The position numbers and the translations under genes were made by a program. From the NCBI GenBank assembly GCA_023362775.1, contig JALMGJ010000012.1, positions 17,559,501 through 17,623,500 on the forward strand: 64,000 nt of DNA, read 5' to 3'. The notes below the pieces were generated by a model. It was not told where the DNA came from, ran no database searches, and saw only the letters and a program-made list of their open reading frames with translations. Origin of the DNA: Charina bottae. Taxonomy: Eukaryota > Chordata > Lepidosauria > Squamata > Charinaidae. This document shows, piece by piece, positions 10,575 to 22,560 of the stretch (the first letter of the stretch is position 1; each line of letters starts with the position of its first letter).

Positions 10575-12400
10575 TCAAGCTGCCACACTGGGGACTTCCG
10601 GGGAAGAATGGCAGACTGAAGATGGCTCCGCGCAAAGCAGAGCTGATGATTGTGGCTAAGAACAAGGAGCTGACAAGTAGATTGGCTCCTTCGACCCTCT
10701 CTGGACAAAGAGAAGACGCGAGATCGCCCAAGCTGCACTCCATACAGTTGCTTCTCACGAGCAGTCTGCAAGGCAGAGGTCTCTGGAGGGTGGAGAAGCA
10801 GGAGACAAGGGAATTTGTCATACTTGCTCCAGCCTAAGTCTGCACTTCCTTTGCTAACCACCTTCAGAAATTGCCTGTTAACTGCTTTAAAGAAGTTAGA
10901 CACCTTCAAAATGACAAGGCTGGAAACACCGGGTGAGTGCTTTCAATCCTTAGTCTAAGAAAATGAAACTGCACCTTTATACATTTTAAGAATTCAAAAT
11001 ACACAGCAAAATGCAAAACAAGGTTTTGGCTACAGAAAGTTTGAAACGGATTAAGGGCTCAGAATACAGAATATTTGATTTGGAATATTAAGACTTTGAA
11101 ATTTATTTTAAAGAATAAATGTATTTTTGTGGGAAAGAAAAATTATTTTCGACATTAGAGACATAACAAGATAAGCAACTTATAATAGTGTGCAGAGATA
11201 TTGTTGAGGAATGGCAATGGGACTTTGAATCAATAGTGTCAGATATGTGGTGTGTTTTTATGAACATCCTGTTCCCAGAAGAAGCTGTTCCACCCTAAGA
11301 AGTTGTTACAGAAAAAGATCTGGAACTAATCTTATCTGAAGTGATTATGGAGAACAACATGAACAAGTACTCACCTCACAGGATTGTTGTTGTGGGGAAA
11401 ATAGGAGGAGGAAGGAGTACTAGGTATGTTTGCCGCTTTGAGTTATTTGTAAAAATAATAAAGGTGGGATATAAAAAAAGAACTTATCACTGGATATACA
11501 AAAAAAATCAGATGAGGCTCTAAAAATTAAGAAGGAAAGAAAAATGCCAATTCAAGAGAGTAAATGGAATAATTCCTTCCTGCTGGATCTACAAAAAAGG
11601 ATTGTTAAAATTTTGAAGAATTTCAGGACATGGATTAAAGAGCAAGATTGTTACATCTAAAAGGAAAGATTATAAAGTTGCCTTATTTGATTACAGTTAA
11701 AATGGGATATGTTGTTACTCTGGGGGGTCTTTCTGGACCTGTTGACATCTGGACTGGAAAACTTGTTGTGTATTGGATTTGCTTACAGTTAATTTAGATA
11801 TGGAATGATGGGTTTTATATCTGTTAACTAATATGATTATCTTAGGGCTTTGTTTGGACTTTTTGCTGACACCTGGATTGGAAAAAACGTGGTTTATTGG
11901 ATTTGCCTATAATTGAGAATTTTGTGGGGGGTTCTCTCTGGACTCGTCGATATCTGTGTTAGAAAATATGTTGTGTATTGGATTTGCTTACAGTTAAGAG
12001 TTGAGATACGGAATATGTGTTTTATATTTGTTAACTAATGTTATTACTTTTAGGGCTCTGTTTGGACTTTTTGCTGACACCTAGATTGGAAAAGACGTTG
12101 TTTATTGGACTTACCTATAGTTAAGAGTTGAGTTATGGGACGAAGAGTTTTATATCTGTTAACTGTTAACTAAGAGGAGGTGAAGAGATAGTGAAATTGT
12201 TTATACTTATCATGATTACAGTGGGAAGTCGCTTTCTTACGTTTTTTACCCCCCTTTTTTCTCTTTCTATTTTCTCTTTCTTTTTTGCTTTCTTGCACTT
12301 TTTATTCTCTCTTTCTATTTTTCTTATTCTTTTTAGTTTGTATTATCTTTTATAATTGTAGTTAAAACTTTTAATAAAAATATGATTTAAAAAATAATTT
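10575..12400 (+). mobile_element. L1-like nonautonomous element with tandem repeats
   Basis: Starts GGGGACTTCCGGGGAAGA and continues ATGGCAGACTGAAGATGGCT, a start of L1 5'-UTR type, and ends in a long pyrimidine tract and TTTTAATAAAAATATGATTT. No reverse transcriptase frame is present. A MIR-like SINE tail (GCCGCTTTGAGTTATTTG and TAATAAAGGTGGGATA, about 11370-11475) is embedded. A second copy of the 3' region lies inverted at 41413-42060. Confidence 0.6.
11728..12170 (+). repeat. Two-unit higher-order tandem repeat inside the L1-like element
   Basis: The landmark TATTGGATTTGC (or TATTGGACTTAC) recurs at about 11770, 11894, 11975 and 12102. Spacing alternates 124, 81 and 127 bp, so alternate units match best and the composite period is about 205-208 bp. 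Confidence 0.75.
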
Positions 12401-12743
12401 GCCATACTAAATCCATTGTACAATTCCATGGCTCAAATCATGATTGTGCAATCTATTTGATAAGTGGATGGGGAACATGGAAACAGAGCAAATAATTAAG
12501 TTGTAATGCTTGAAGGAAATACTTACAAAATCTCATATGTTAAAATAGTTCCCTGTAATATTGGCCTCAGCTTTTCTTGCAGACTGAGAATTTCCAGAAG
12601 TTAACACAATTAAGCCTTCTTCTTCCTTGGCACAAGATACACTAGTACTGTCTTCCCTAATCTGATATCCTAGATTTAGTGGGACCACAACAGAATGCTG
12701 AAACAATCAGAAGAGGACCAGGTTGAAGAACATTGCAGCAGGA

Positions 12744-12746
<3 letters not shown>

Positions 12747-12779
<33 letters not shown>

Positions 12780-12844
12780 ATCAACATAACTATGATCAGA
12801 TGGAAGGAAAGATGATGATCATGATGTTGATGATAATGATGATG
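12747..12844 (+). repeat. (GAT)n microsatellite, interrupted
   Basis: GATGATGATG run at 12747-12778, then a broken run to 12844. Confidence 0.85.
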
Positions 12845-13109
12845 ATCTTTCATCTCCTAGTTCTCTGATTTACAAGTGGTGTTGGTAGGGAGATATAATT
12901 TGATTGTTAGTCATCATTTAATGCTTAAATTAATATTTGCATTGGTATATAGAGGACATATGTAAGGTTTTCATGTAGGACAATGGTGTGTTCACACAAT
13001 TGAGACACTAATCTTTGTCCTCCATTTCAAAATAAGCATAAAGTGCCTGAGGAAGAGATAATATTCCATTTCTGATGCTTTCCAGATACAGGGCTAATGA
13101 AGCAGACTT

Positions 13110-13255
13110 TCCCTATAGAAAAGTAGGGCCATTAAGTTCATTGAGTTCACCAGCATAGGAATCCAGATGGCTGTCCAACCTCTCCCTGAACACATCCACT
13201 GAAGAGGACCCTACTAGCTCTCTGAGTAACTGATTTCCCTACAAACTGCCATCCT
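13110..13255 (-). mobile_element. CR1-like LINE fragment
   Basis: Sequence of the type TCTCCCTGAACACATCCACT and AGTAACTGATTTCCCTAC recalls antisense CR1 untranslated sequence. It probably belongs with the fragment at 13940-14500, the two being separated by the foldback at about 13490-13900. Confidence 0.45.
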
Positions 13256-13493
13256 CCCAGGTGGGGATTCAAGCAGGAAAAAAGGGAAGACAAAAGAGAA
13301 CAGGAACAGGAAATCGGGGTTCAGCCCCTCCCACAAAAGCAAGTAAGATTAGGTTACAGCAGAGGCTGCCTCCTCCTTCAAGCTTGTGTGAGACGTGCTT
13401 GGTTGAAACCCGATATCTCTAACAATTATTAGAAAGCTTTTTTTTAAATCTTCAGTCCAAATATGCATTTCTGTACCCTAAATCAATTCGTGT

Positions 13494-13900
13494 AGTGATA
13501 TAGAGGGTGGCCTTGAAGGACAGAGGGAAGATCCATTACCAAAGCCATCCTCCATACCAAGGCAAAGATCAGATAAATGAAGCTTGAGCCCAGGCCAAGA
13601 AAGTGGTTTACGAAAACTAGATTGATGTATAAGGTATGCCAGACCAAGGAACAGACACTGTGCAGACCTAAAGCTACTTTTATTACAACAGTTATAGTAA
13701 TTGAATCTTGCAAGTCTGAATGTACTTCCCTTCCTCCTTTTATCTTCATGTAAATTGGGGGGGGGGGGCTGTCTGAGATGTTTTCGTAAACCACTTTCTT
13801 GGCCTGGGTTCAAGCATTCGTTATCTGATTGCTGCCTTGGTAACAGATCTTCTCTCTGTCCTTCAAGGCTATCCTCTCTACTCACTACAATTAGTCTGTA
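13494..13900. repeat. Foldback repeat, arms about 110-120 bp
   Basis: The left arm (about 13494-13620) contains TGAAGGACAGAGGGAAGATC and AAGAAAGTGGTTTACGAAAA. The right arm (about 13779-13895) contains TTTTCGTAAACCACTTTCTT and GATCTTCTCTCTGTCCTTCA, their reverse complements with a few changes. Loop about 160 bp. Outer ends GTAGTGAT and CTCACTAC are also complementary in part. No coding capacity; family unknown. Confidence 0.75.
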
Positions 13901-13939
13901 TCCTGAACTCTGGGATGATAGAAAATGGGTCTTGGCATT

Positions 13940-14500
13940 TTTCTGTGTGACATCCTTTCAGGTATTTAAAGAGTGCTATCATCTCCCACTTCAGTTTTCT
14001 CAAAGTTCCTTCCTTCTCTTTGTCCTTCTCTGAACCTGTTCCAGACTTCTGAATTCTTAAGATATGGTGGGGCACAGAACTGGAGACAATGTTTGAGGTA
14101 GGATTTGACCAAAGCAGAATAAAATGCATCTATTACTTTACTTTTGTGAAATAGCCTAAAACTGCATTTCCCTTGTTTGCAGCTACAACACTGCTGACAC
14201 ATATTTACTTTGTAATCAACTACAATCCCTAGATCTTTTTAACAAGTACTGTTGCCAAGGACAATCCCTCATCCTACACATGTATTTGATTTCTGTCTCC
14301 TAAGAAAAGAACTTCGCAGTTGTCTCTGTCAAATTTATTTCTGTTATTCACAACCCATTTCTCAAACCTATCATGATTGTTTTGAATTTTATTTCTGTCT
14401 TCTAGAGTATTAGCTATCCCACCACTTTGTGACATCTGCAAGTTTGATATCCATTCCCATCATCTTCTCATCCAAATAATTAATACAAATGTTAGTCTGA
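13940..14500 (-). mobile_element. CR1-like LINE fragment
   Basis: Reads on + as TTTTCTCAAAGTTCCTTCCT, GAACCTGTTCCAGACTTCTG, AACCCATTTCTCAAACCTAT and GTGACATCTGCAAGTTTGAT, the well-known antisense wording of old amniote CR1/L3 copies. Degraded, no open frame. Confidence 0.65.
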
Positions 14501-14519
14501 CCTCACTTGTATTTAATTT

Positions 14520-17500
14520 ACACCTTCATTGTACAACTCTTATACAGTATGTCAACATAAAAGCTGAAGTCACTGGAATTTGCTCCCATGTAAGTGTGCA
14601 TTGCATTACAACCTTGGCTATCTTGGCATGTTGTAATTTTTTTTTCCATTTATGCTGAGTGTAATGCAACTGAACTTTGGGTCAATTTATTTTACTTTGA
14701 GAAATGCTGCACAAATGAGATAAAAAGAACAGTGTCCCAGTGCTAAAGTTTAGCATCTTTTCATTCTCTGTACATGCACCTCTCATTGACTTTGGTCTGA
14801 TCACATTGGAGACAATCTACTGGAATGATCTATGGCATCAGCCCCATTGGAACATCTGGGAGCTGTTCAAGAGCAGGAATAAAAAGTTTTAATTTAATAA
14901 AGACCTTTGTCCTCTTTTTCTGAGTTTTCTAAGAACATTCTAGAAATATTTTTTCTCTAAACATAATGTGATGTTTGTGTAATAGGACAGAGAGTGTTTT
15001 TTATGAATTTTCTGTCAGCTGGTTAGCTGGCTGGAATGTGTCTTCCTGCATATATGTCCAAATGCAAATTTCTGCTCCCCCACTCCCCACCAGAAAGTGA
15101 GTGTGTGAGAGGTGAAGATGTTTTGAAGCAATATTCCTGAATTTAAATCCAAGAGGTTCTAAGAAATCAAATAGGATGGGGTGGCTACCTTTTGGAGTTG
15201 GGATCATACTAAATAGTTTTTGGAAGGGGAGGGCATTCTAAAGTTTTGGGGGGAGGGAACTGGGGGTCTGTTCTTTGTTTTTTAACTGTGTTAAGCCTAA
15301 TTTAAAGTGTTGATGTCCACATGCCATCCTGCCTGCTATTTATGTAATTTTTGAAAGAAAACAAGCAGCAATTGAAGATCCTGGAGCACTTCTAAATATT
15401 TATGACCTATGGACACATTCTTAGGAGTAAAGTGTATTGACCATGGTAGAATTTACTTCAACATAAACATGAAGATAATTGTTCTGGCATTGCTGTGTCA
15501 ATAAGCATGGAGAATTAGGCATTAGATTTTCAAACTGTAGGGACAGACTTATCTTCCCCAAACTCATGTCCTTCAGATAGATTGGACTAAAGCTTGCATT
15601 ATTCTCAAGCCTTTGCCATGTTTGTAGAAAAATATGAGGGCTATAATCCAACATTCTGTGAGGATATCAGGTTGGGGAACTTACTCTTTTCTTTAATCAA
15701 TGCCCACTTCAATCAGTGTTCAAACAGAACCATTCCTCTGAAACTTTTCTGTGACTTTGCAGAGGAACATAATAAAAGGCTCAAATTTGTTTACCAAGTT
15801 GAATGCAATATCCAATCTGTGTGCTGATTTGCAAGTTAAACAATCCGTTGACAGGCAAAGGCCCTTGACCCAGATTTGGGAAAAACAGATAAGGGTTACT
15901 GGGCAATGATTCCTAAGGTTACAGTCCTTGGGAATCTTCCACGTTGTGGTGCAACTTCTTTTCAGTTGATGGGCTTCATAAGTATGTGCACATGTTTTTA
16001 CATGCACACATAGGCACACTCATTTGCATTTGATGTTCAAGATAAAAGAATTGAATAATAGAAAACCTGTGGATTCCTTGAAGCCTGTCAGCCAAACTCT
16101 TCTTTCATTTGTCTCCAGGGTCTTGCTGACATCACCCAAGCCCCATCTCTTATGAAGGAACCTTGGTAGGACTTCTGACAGTTCCTGCTTCATTTTATTT
16201 ATTTTGATTCAGTCCATTCTACTTATCTTCCATGTTAGCTGATCCTGCTCTGATCCCTGCAAGATTTGCAGTTCAGTCTTGCTGTTCTTGCTCCCAAACT
16301 CATCATTTGCAAAATACTTTCCTGCCATTCTGAATTTGGGGGTTATGTTATGTTGAAGTAATTTGGGGGTTATGTTCTGTGACTTTTGCAGTGGTGTGAC
16401 AGGTAGAAGTGAGTAGGTGCTCTTCTTCCCATCATGCATTTCCTCAACATTTCTTGAATTTGTTCTGTTTGCTGTGTGTTTCTGAATGGCATGAAGCCAT
16501 TGTAATTTTCTCTCTCTCTCTTTTTTTTTTTAGAAAACTCCACACTGCACTGGGTTATTGTGGGCAAAAACTGGAGGAGGGAGACCTATGCATGCCACTT
16601 TGAACTCCTAAATTAAAGCCAAGATATAAATCCAACAGATAAATAATTATAGCATTAGGACACATCTACAGTACTTACAGTATTTATTGAATTGGTTATG
16701 TGCTCATTTTGAAAGGGGGGATGGATATTAGATATTGTTTGAGACTCCCTTCTTTCTCAGTGTGTTTTCTTTTTAGAAGCCTGAAATGATCCATTGTTTA
16801 CCTGATCATGCATTAGCAGTGGCTTTGGAAAATGGCCCTACATTTTGTTCAAGCACATGTTATTGTTGCTGGCTGTGCATCAGCTGATTTGGTTGATTAG
16901 AACTTAGAGGATTTTGCCTAAAACAGCTTCCATTGGAACGGATGTGTCATGCTGTTGCAATAAAAAGGAAGGCTCCCAGCATCCTACAGACTAGCAGATT
17001 TATTATGGCATAACCTATATCAGACCAGAAACTAATTTTATCAGATGAGTAGCATGCCATCTTCACGTGATCATCAACAACAATTACAATTAGTTATTTT
17101 TAAATGCTAATATATGAATGGACATATTTGAGAAACCAGCAGGAGAGCATATTCACAATATCCTCCAAGTCTTCAAGAATAATTTTCTTCCAGCTGGAAA
17201 GTTTTGAACTACCTCCAGGGATCAATTCAGAAACGCCTACGTTCCAGAAGGAACTGCTGTCTCTGTTAAAATCCTCTTCGAAGGCATCACCGTTTTTCTT
17301 ATTTCTTTTATGAAATATACATATGGCTGTAGTGTAGTCATCATTCATGTGAATGAGCTAGCAGAGAAGAGAATAAAGCCTATAGACTATATCCCAAAGT
17401 GGCATGAATGTGCCAAGCACAGATACTTTATTGCCATGCATCATATCTACCACAGAGGGAAGCAAGATGACGCACTTCAGCTTCTCTGTGTCATTTGGTG

Positions 17501-18420
17501 TATCAGTCATCCTTGCCTTCCAGCCTTAGTTTTAAAAAACTCACTTGATTTTTTAAAGAATGGTTCACCAAGCATTCTTAGACAACAGAAGTCATACGTG
17601 GCTCGAATCCAATGCTTTGGTTTGAAATATGATCAACTGCCCCCCACACCAAAAGACAAAGGGCAGCTATGATAACAGAGGGCATCAAAAAGGAGACTAC
17701 AAGGGTTGGCATGGAATAAGACCATCCAATTCGCTTCCTGGTGAAATGGCTGGCCTTGCCCCACATCTGCCATCTTGTAAAAGCACTCACAATGTGCTCT
17801 CAAAGTCTAAATGTGGCCATCAACCCCAAAGGCCTCTTGGTGCTGTTTGGTTCATTGAGAATGACTTACTGGAAACATAGCCATACACCTTAAAAGACTG
17901 AGGCCGCCATTTGTGAACATGGGTTCAGGCTAGGCTTTCTGACTAGAGTTCAAAACATGTGAGAATAAAAATCCTAGTGGATGGTGATGCCAGCCCCACT
18001 AGGTAGACCAGACCAGGAAAGATGGGAACTAGAGGTGGAATCCAGAGGTTAGGTCTACAACAAAACTGCTGGATAGATTCTTGTTGTTTCTGCTAGTACT
18101 GGAGCAAAGTATTACATTTTCTGGCAATTAGCAAATTCCCACCAGGCCTATTTTAAACCCTTTGGTTGGAACCTCATTCTGGCCCAAGTAAGGTAAATCT
18201 ATACCCCTAACTTATACAGTATCATTGCATAGTGTGGAATAGGAAAGAGCTATACATCTCTTTGAATTAATGCAGCTATTTTCAGTGAGAACTCATTAAG
18301 ACTGACTTTAATTAAAAAGTAAAGCTTTCATTGACACAAGGTCAGCTGCTGTTTTCTATATGGAGATGTCCATCTTGGCAGCAATGTGGAAATGGATCAT
18401 TGCTGCCTTCCTTTGGGATA
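14520..18420. other. Intergenic, mostly unrecognised
   Basis: No exon with convincing splice sites and family motif was found. A 29-bp local duplication around TTTGGGGGTTATGTT at about 16336-16378 is the only clear structure. Confidence 0.5.
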
Positions 18421-18421
18421 T

Positions 18422-18545
18422 TTTTAACTTCTCAATTGAGCCAGAGTCCTGTAATTTCTTGATAGTTTTCCATTCAAGCACTAACCACATCCAACTCTGT
18501 TTGGTTTTTTGAGATTAGCGAGGTTGCCTAGGTGCTGTCAGGGAT
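18422..18545 (-). mobile_element. 5S-rRNA-like SINE fragment
   Basis: TTTTTAACTTCTCAATTGAG, then AAGCACTAACCACATCCAAC and TTTGAGATTAGCGAGGTTGC resemble the antisense of a 5S rRNA gene promoter region, as in SINE3/AmnSINE-type elements. Old and diverged. Confidence 0.45.
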
Positions 18546-19613
18546 AATGAACCAATTATCTCAATCGAGAGTCGATTGTGTATTCTGGTTCCTAGATCTT
18601 AACTACATGTTAAAATTCAGTATATTTTTCTTTCATTGTTAGAAGTTCCCACAGAGAAATCAGCCAGGCACTCAGTTGCAAAACACTCTTCCTAAAAATG
18701 CATAAACAATCATCCTTCACTTCATTTAAGGCTAGTGGTATTCAGAAGTCAAATTTTCCTAGAGATAAATAACCAATTGTGCTGTGAACTTGAAAAGGAT
18801 TGCGGCTCTGTTTCTCTGTAACTATTATTTATAGCATTATGAGAATAAGCATAGCTTCACCCTTGGCTGGAATGCTTCTCTCCCCTCCTCTGACCCAAAA
18901 TCTGAACGTTTTGTTTCCCTGTTGGATTAAACACATTTTAGTATGTTGTCTGAAGCCTAAACTAAGATCTTACCTTTTGTTAGTAAAAAAAGCTATTCCA
19001 AAAAATATGGCATGCAATGGCCTTGTTTCATAGTTATAATTAACCATCATTTGGCTGGGTTTCCACATTTCACCAGGAGATGGTTAATTGATTAAGCCAT
19101 TCTTGGTTGGGTTTGCATAACATATTGCATAGAAAACAATAATTTACAAAGTGCAGTGCCTATGTTCATATTATATCTATCTATAATATGCTAAGCCAAG
19201 AACAAACACACTACATACTGGCTTGGTGTCTTTGTCTGGCACTTGATTCCCATCAATCAAGAACAGAAATGGAATCTCCCAAGCCTTTCACAGCTGAGCC
19301 AGAGATATGGTACTCTTGCCCTCATTTTGCAATGCTAGATGTTTGCAAGGCTTCCTGGTGCCTCAGGAATTATTTCATTTCATTTTTTTTTCATTTTTAT
19401 TTTTTAATCATCAGAAATGAAGCAGGGGGTATAAAAGTCCTATCTCTCACATGCCAGAATTAAGTGGGTGGGCACCAGGTAAGATACCTCTGGAAGATGG
19501 TTGGTAGAGTAGGAAGCACATGTGGCTTTCCCAAAGCAGGAGGCAGGGCTAGGATGCAAAGACCTAGAGGGATTCTAGGGGAGGAGTTTGGCTTCCAACC
19601 TCTACCCAATGGA

Positions 19614-19850
19614 TCATGTCAACTGGATTTCTATTTTCTCAGTGGAAACGTTTCGCTCCTTATCCAAGGAGCTTCTTCAGTCTGAGCAAAGTTAGTAAGG
19701 GAATCCTAAATGATCTTACTAACTTTGCTCAGACTGAAGAAGCTCCTTGGATAAGGAGCGAAATGTTTCCACTGAGAAAATAGAAATCCAGTTGACATGA
19801 TTCAAGCTACAGACTGTTCCACCTGGATGACTGAGAACCTTCATAGACAT
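19614..19850. mobile_element. Penelope-like foldback insertion
   Basis: A 237-bp insert flanked by 13-bp duplications TCTACCCAATGGA (19601-19613 and 19851-19863). Arms 19614-19699 and 19715-19800 are reverse complements over 86 bp with one visible mismatch; spacer 15 bp. The right end continues to ...GAACCTTCATAGACA, identical in sense to the insertion at 43816-43925. The AAGGAGCGAAATGTTT wording recalls vertebrate Penelope-like retroelement ends. Confidence 0.75.
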
Positions 19851-20297
19851 TCTACCCAATGGACTTAGCCGAGCGATTTGCTACAGCACCAACTGCTAGA
19901 TTTCATTGGGTACAGAGAGATTGGGCTAAAGACCAAACAAATATCTTGATAAGTGCCAAGTAATTATCTAAGGAATGTGCTCTTTTCAATAAAATGAGCC
20001 TGAAGCTTAGGAAAAAATTGTGTCTGCTCCTACTGCTAAAGATGGCCCCATCTTCATTTCAAGACCAGCAGGACAGAGAGGTTTTTGACATCCGGTTGAA
20101 AAGTTCTTAAGATTAAGAAAGCTGAGTTGTGAGGAAGCTCTCTAAGAAAACTGCAATAGGGAGGTGTAGCTACCCTGGAAATATACTCGTGTTCTGGACA
20201 AATCCACTTTTCTCTCCAGATTCAAGCACAGGGAAAACCAGTTCATGAGTTAGCAGACCTGTGCTTCCCAGGCCCTCACCCTAATTGTGAGATTAAA

Positions 20298-20630
20298 TTG
20301 TAATTCTCTGCGGTGGCGCCCGCCCTTTGGAACATTCTACCCCCGGAGTTGAGGCAGGCCCCATAGCTCCCGGCCTTCAGAAAGAACTTAAAAACCTGGT
20401 TCTGCCGCCTTGCTTGGGATGGGGGGGGGGACAGTTTCTCCTGCGGATGGCTGGTGCCATAGAGCCCTTTTAAATACAAGCTCATCACCTCTTGGATTTC
20501 ATATTTATTTTAATTATGACTGTATTATATTATATGTTATTTTAATTGTTTGGTTTTTTGTAAACCGCCCAGAGTCCCCCTAAGGGGAGTTGGAGCGGTG
20601 ATAAAATCGAATTATAAATAAATAAATAAA
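20298..20630 (+). mobile_element. L2/CR1-type LINE 3' end
   Basis: The tail of the reverse transcriptase frame is recognisable in translation ([12 protein letters not shown], then [14 protein letters not shown]). The 3' UTR includes TAAACCGCCCAGAGTCCCCC and ends in ATAAATAAATAAATA. Confidence 0.85.
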
Positions 20631-21197
20631 ACTGCAACCTACCTGGCCTGATGCAGGTGATCTATCCTAGACTTAGAACTGCCAAATGTATAACAAGCAA
20701 GTTTGTGTATGTTTTACTGAAGAATGGCATTTAATATTGTAAACATCATGCCGTGAAAAGGATGGACAGCCATTCTAAAAGGAAGTGGAAGATCAGGACT
20801 GAATGCTCAGTCAATATTTAGATTGTGCACATTGTGCCTGCCACTTACAGTGCCAAGTTGGGAGGATACCAAACTCAGCCTGTGGATGAAAATCTGATGT
20901 TTTCAGAGGCCGGGTTCTCATATCATGCTAAGCTAATTGTGGGGTTCAGAAATCATGCTAAGGCATGTTTCCTTTGGCTTTTGCATGATTTGTAAACATA
21001 GTTTATGGCTTAGAATTATGTCTAAACCAGGCCACTGTGGCTTGCTTAACCACCTTTGATTTAAACAGTCCATACTTAGCAATATGTAACAATGTTCTTG
21101 TTGATATGTGTTTTACTGTGATTTTACTTGTGTTCTTCATTAGTTTATAAATTGGTAATTGTTTCTTTATTTTACAAACAAATACCCTTTTACTGGA

Positions 21198-21400
21198 AGC
21201 TAATATGATATGGTGGTTAAAGAACTAAATTTTAGCATGGAGGCCCAGGTTCAAGTCCACCCCAACAATGGAAGCTCACTAGATAACATTGAGCCAGTTG
21301 CTTTTCTTCAGCCCCACCTATCTCACAAAGTTGTTATTGGGGGGACATGGAGATGTCCATGATCTTATGGAGAAAAAGCAAGATACAAGTCTCACAAACA
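21198..21400 (+). mobile_element. MIR-like CORE-SINE
   Basis: Starts AATATGATATGGTGGTTAAA (tRNA-derived head), then CCCAGGTTCAAGTCCACCCC (B-box-like GGTTCAAGTCC), TTGAGCCAGTTGCTTTTCTT and a tail AAAAAGCAAGATACAA. Confidence 0.65.
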
Positions 21401-21441
21401 GATAAATTAAAAATATTTTATTGCTGTTAATTGTCATAAGC

Positions 21442-21649
21442 CAGAGCTTTCCAAACTTTTCATGTTGGGGACACACTTTTTAGAACATGCATCATTTTGC
21501 GACACACTCTTACAGCAGGGCACAAGGCAGGCACTAGGACCTGCACGGAAACCTGGCAGGGCAGGTTTGGAGGCAGCAGCAGCCGCGACACACCCATACA
21601 CTGCAGCCGACACACTAACGTGTCCCGACACACAGTTTGGAAAGCTCTG
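21442..21649. mobile_element. hAT MITE, CAGAGCTTTCCAAACT family, copy 1
   Basis: Inverted ends CAGAGCTTTCCAAACTTT and CAGTTTGGAAAGCTCTG; perfect 8-bp duplication TCATAAGC at 21434-21441 and 21650-21657. Internal text CGACACACTCTTACAGCAGG is shared with the copy at 33063. Confidence 0.92.
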
Positions 21650-22027
21650 TCATAAGCACTATTTCTGAGCAGAAAGGCAAGATATAAATACAAATATAAC
21701 CCAATTCCAACCATCTTTTTTCTCCCAGAAGCTACTTTGTCAGTGGGGAGTTTGCAAAGGAAAAAGTAATGAAGGAGGATGATTCTCTGCCTCAAATTAT
21801 CCCAACAAACAGCTACTTCTGGGAGAAAAACACAAGTGGAACTAGGCTGCTTGTACATATAGATTTCTATTAAATTAAATAAAATTAAAATTCTACCTTT
21901 CTGATCCAAAACAGGTTCCCAAAAAGCTAACAGTAATAATTAAAAAAAACAATAAAATGATTTGGGGCTTGTCTTAAAAAATGCATATTGGGGAAAAAGA
22001 AAGCCAGGTTGGTTTGGCTATGTAAAT

Positions 22028-22222
22028 CAGTGGTCCCCAACCTTTTTGGCACTAGGGACCGGTCGTGGAAGAAAATTTTTCCACGGACCGGGGGGCGGGG
22101 TTTGCAGGCGGGAGCCAATTGCGTGCACCAGGGGCAGGGTTTGCAGGTGGGAGCCCCACGGCCCACTTCCTAACAGGCCGTGGCCCACTAGTGGGCCGTG
22201 GCCCACAGGTTGGGGACCCCTG
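22028..22222. mobile_element. hAT MITE, CAGGGGTCCCCAACC family, copy 1
   Basis: Ends CAGTGGTCCCCAACC and GGTTGGGGACCCCTG; perfect 8-bp duplication ATGTAAAT at 22020-22027 and 22223-22230. Contains the GC-rich module CGGGGTTTGCAGGCGGGAGC followed by CAATTGCG. Confidence 0.93.
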
Positions 22223-22496
22223 ATGTAAATGACGTTACTTAGGCTGCAAAAAAAACCCTGCCAATAAAAATTTACTGGCAATTACTTCTGTCCCATTATT
22301 TGTAAATTAATCATTCTATCATGATGATGTTGAGAACAAAGGAAAAGAAAATCTTGCTCTTGTTCCCAAAAGTATTTAATTCTTTATTAATTTATATCCT
22401 CCCTTTCTACTCAAAGCAAAACTTAAGAAGATCAAAAGCAGCATTTAAAAAATGGCTAGGCGGTTTAACAAACAGTCATGTCATTTGTCAATCATG

Positions 22497-22560
22497 ATCA
22501 GAGTCCCCTTTGGGGGAGATGGTGCAGTAGTAGAAATTAAAGTATAAATAAATAAATAAA
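22497..22560 (+). mobile_element. L2/CR1-type LINE tail fragment
   Basis: CAGAGTCCCCTTTGGGGGAG then a TAAATAAATAAATAAAT tail. Confidence 0.6.

Noticed and set aside
15594..15827. 77-codon open frame with mixed composition
   Set aside because: No recognisable domain, no flanking splice sites in phase; could be chance.
19660..19760. Possible hammerhead ribozyme in the foldback
   Set aside because: A CGAAAC/CGAAAT-like box is present, but the CUGAUGA core is not; not enough for a ribozyme call.
21460..21909. 149-codon minus-strand open frame
   Set aside because: Overlaps a hAT MITE and unique sequence, with no domain. A shadow frame.
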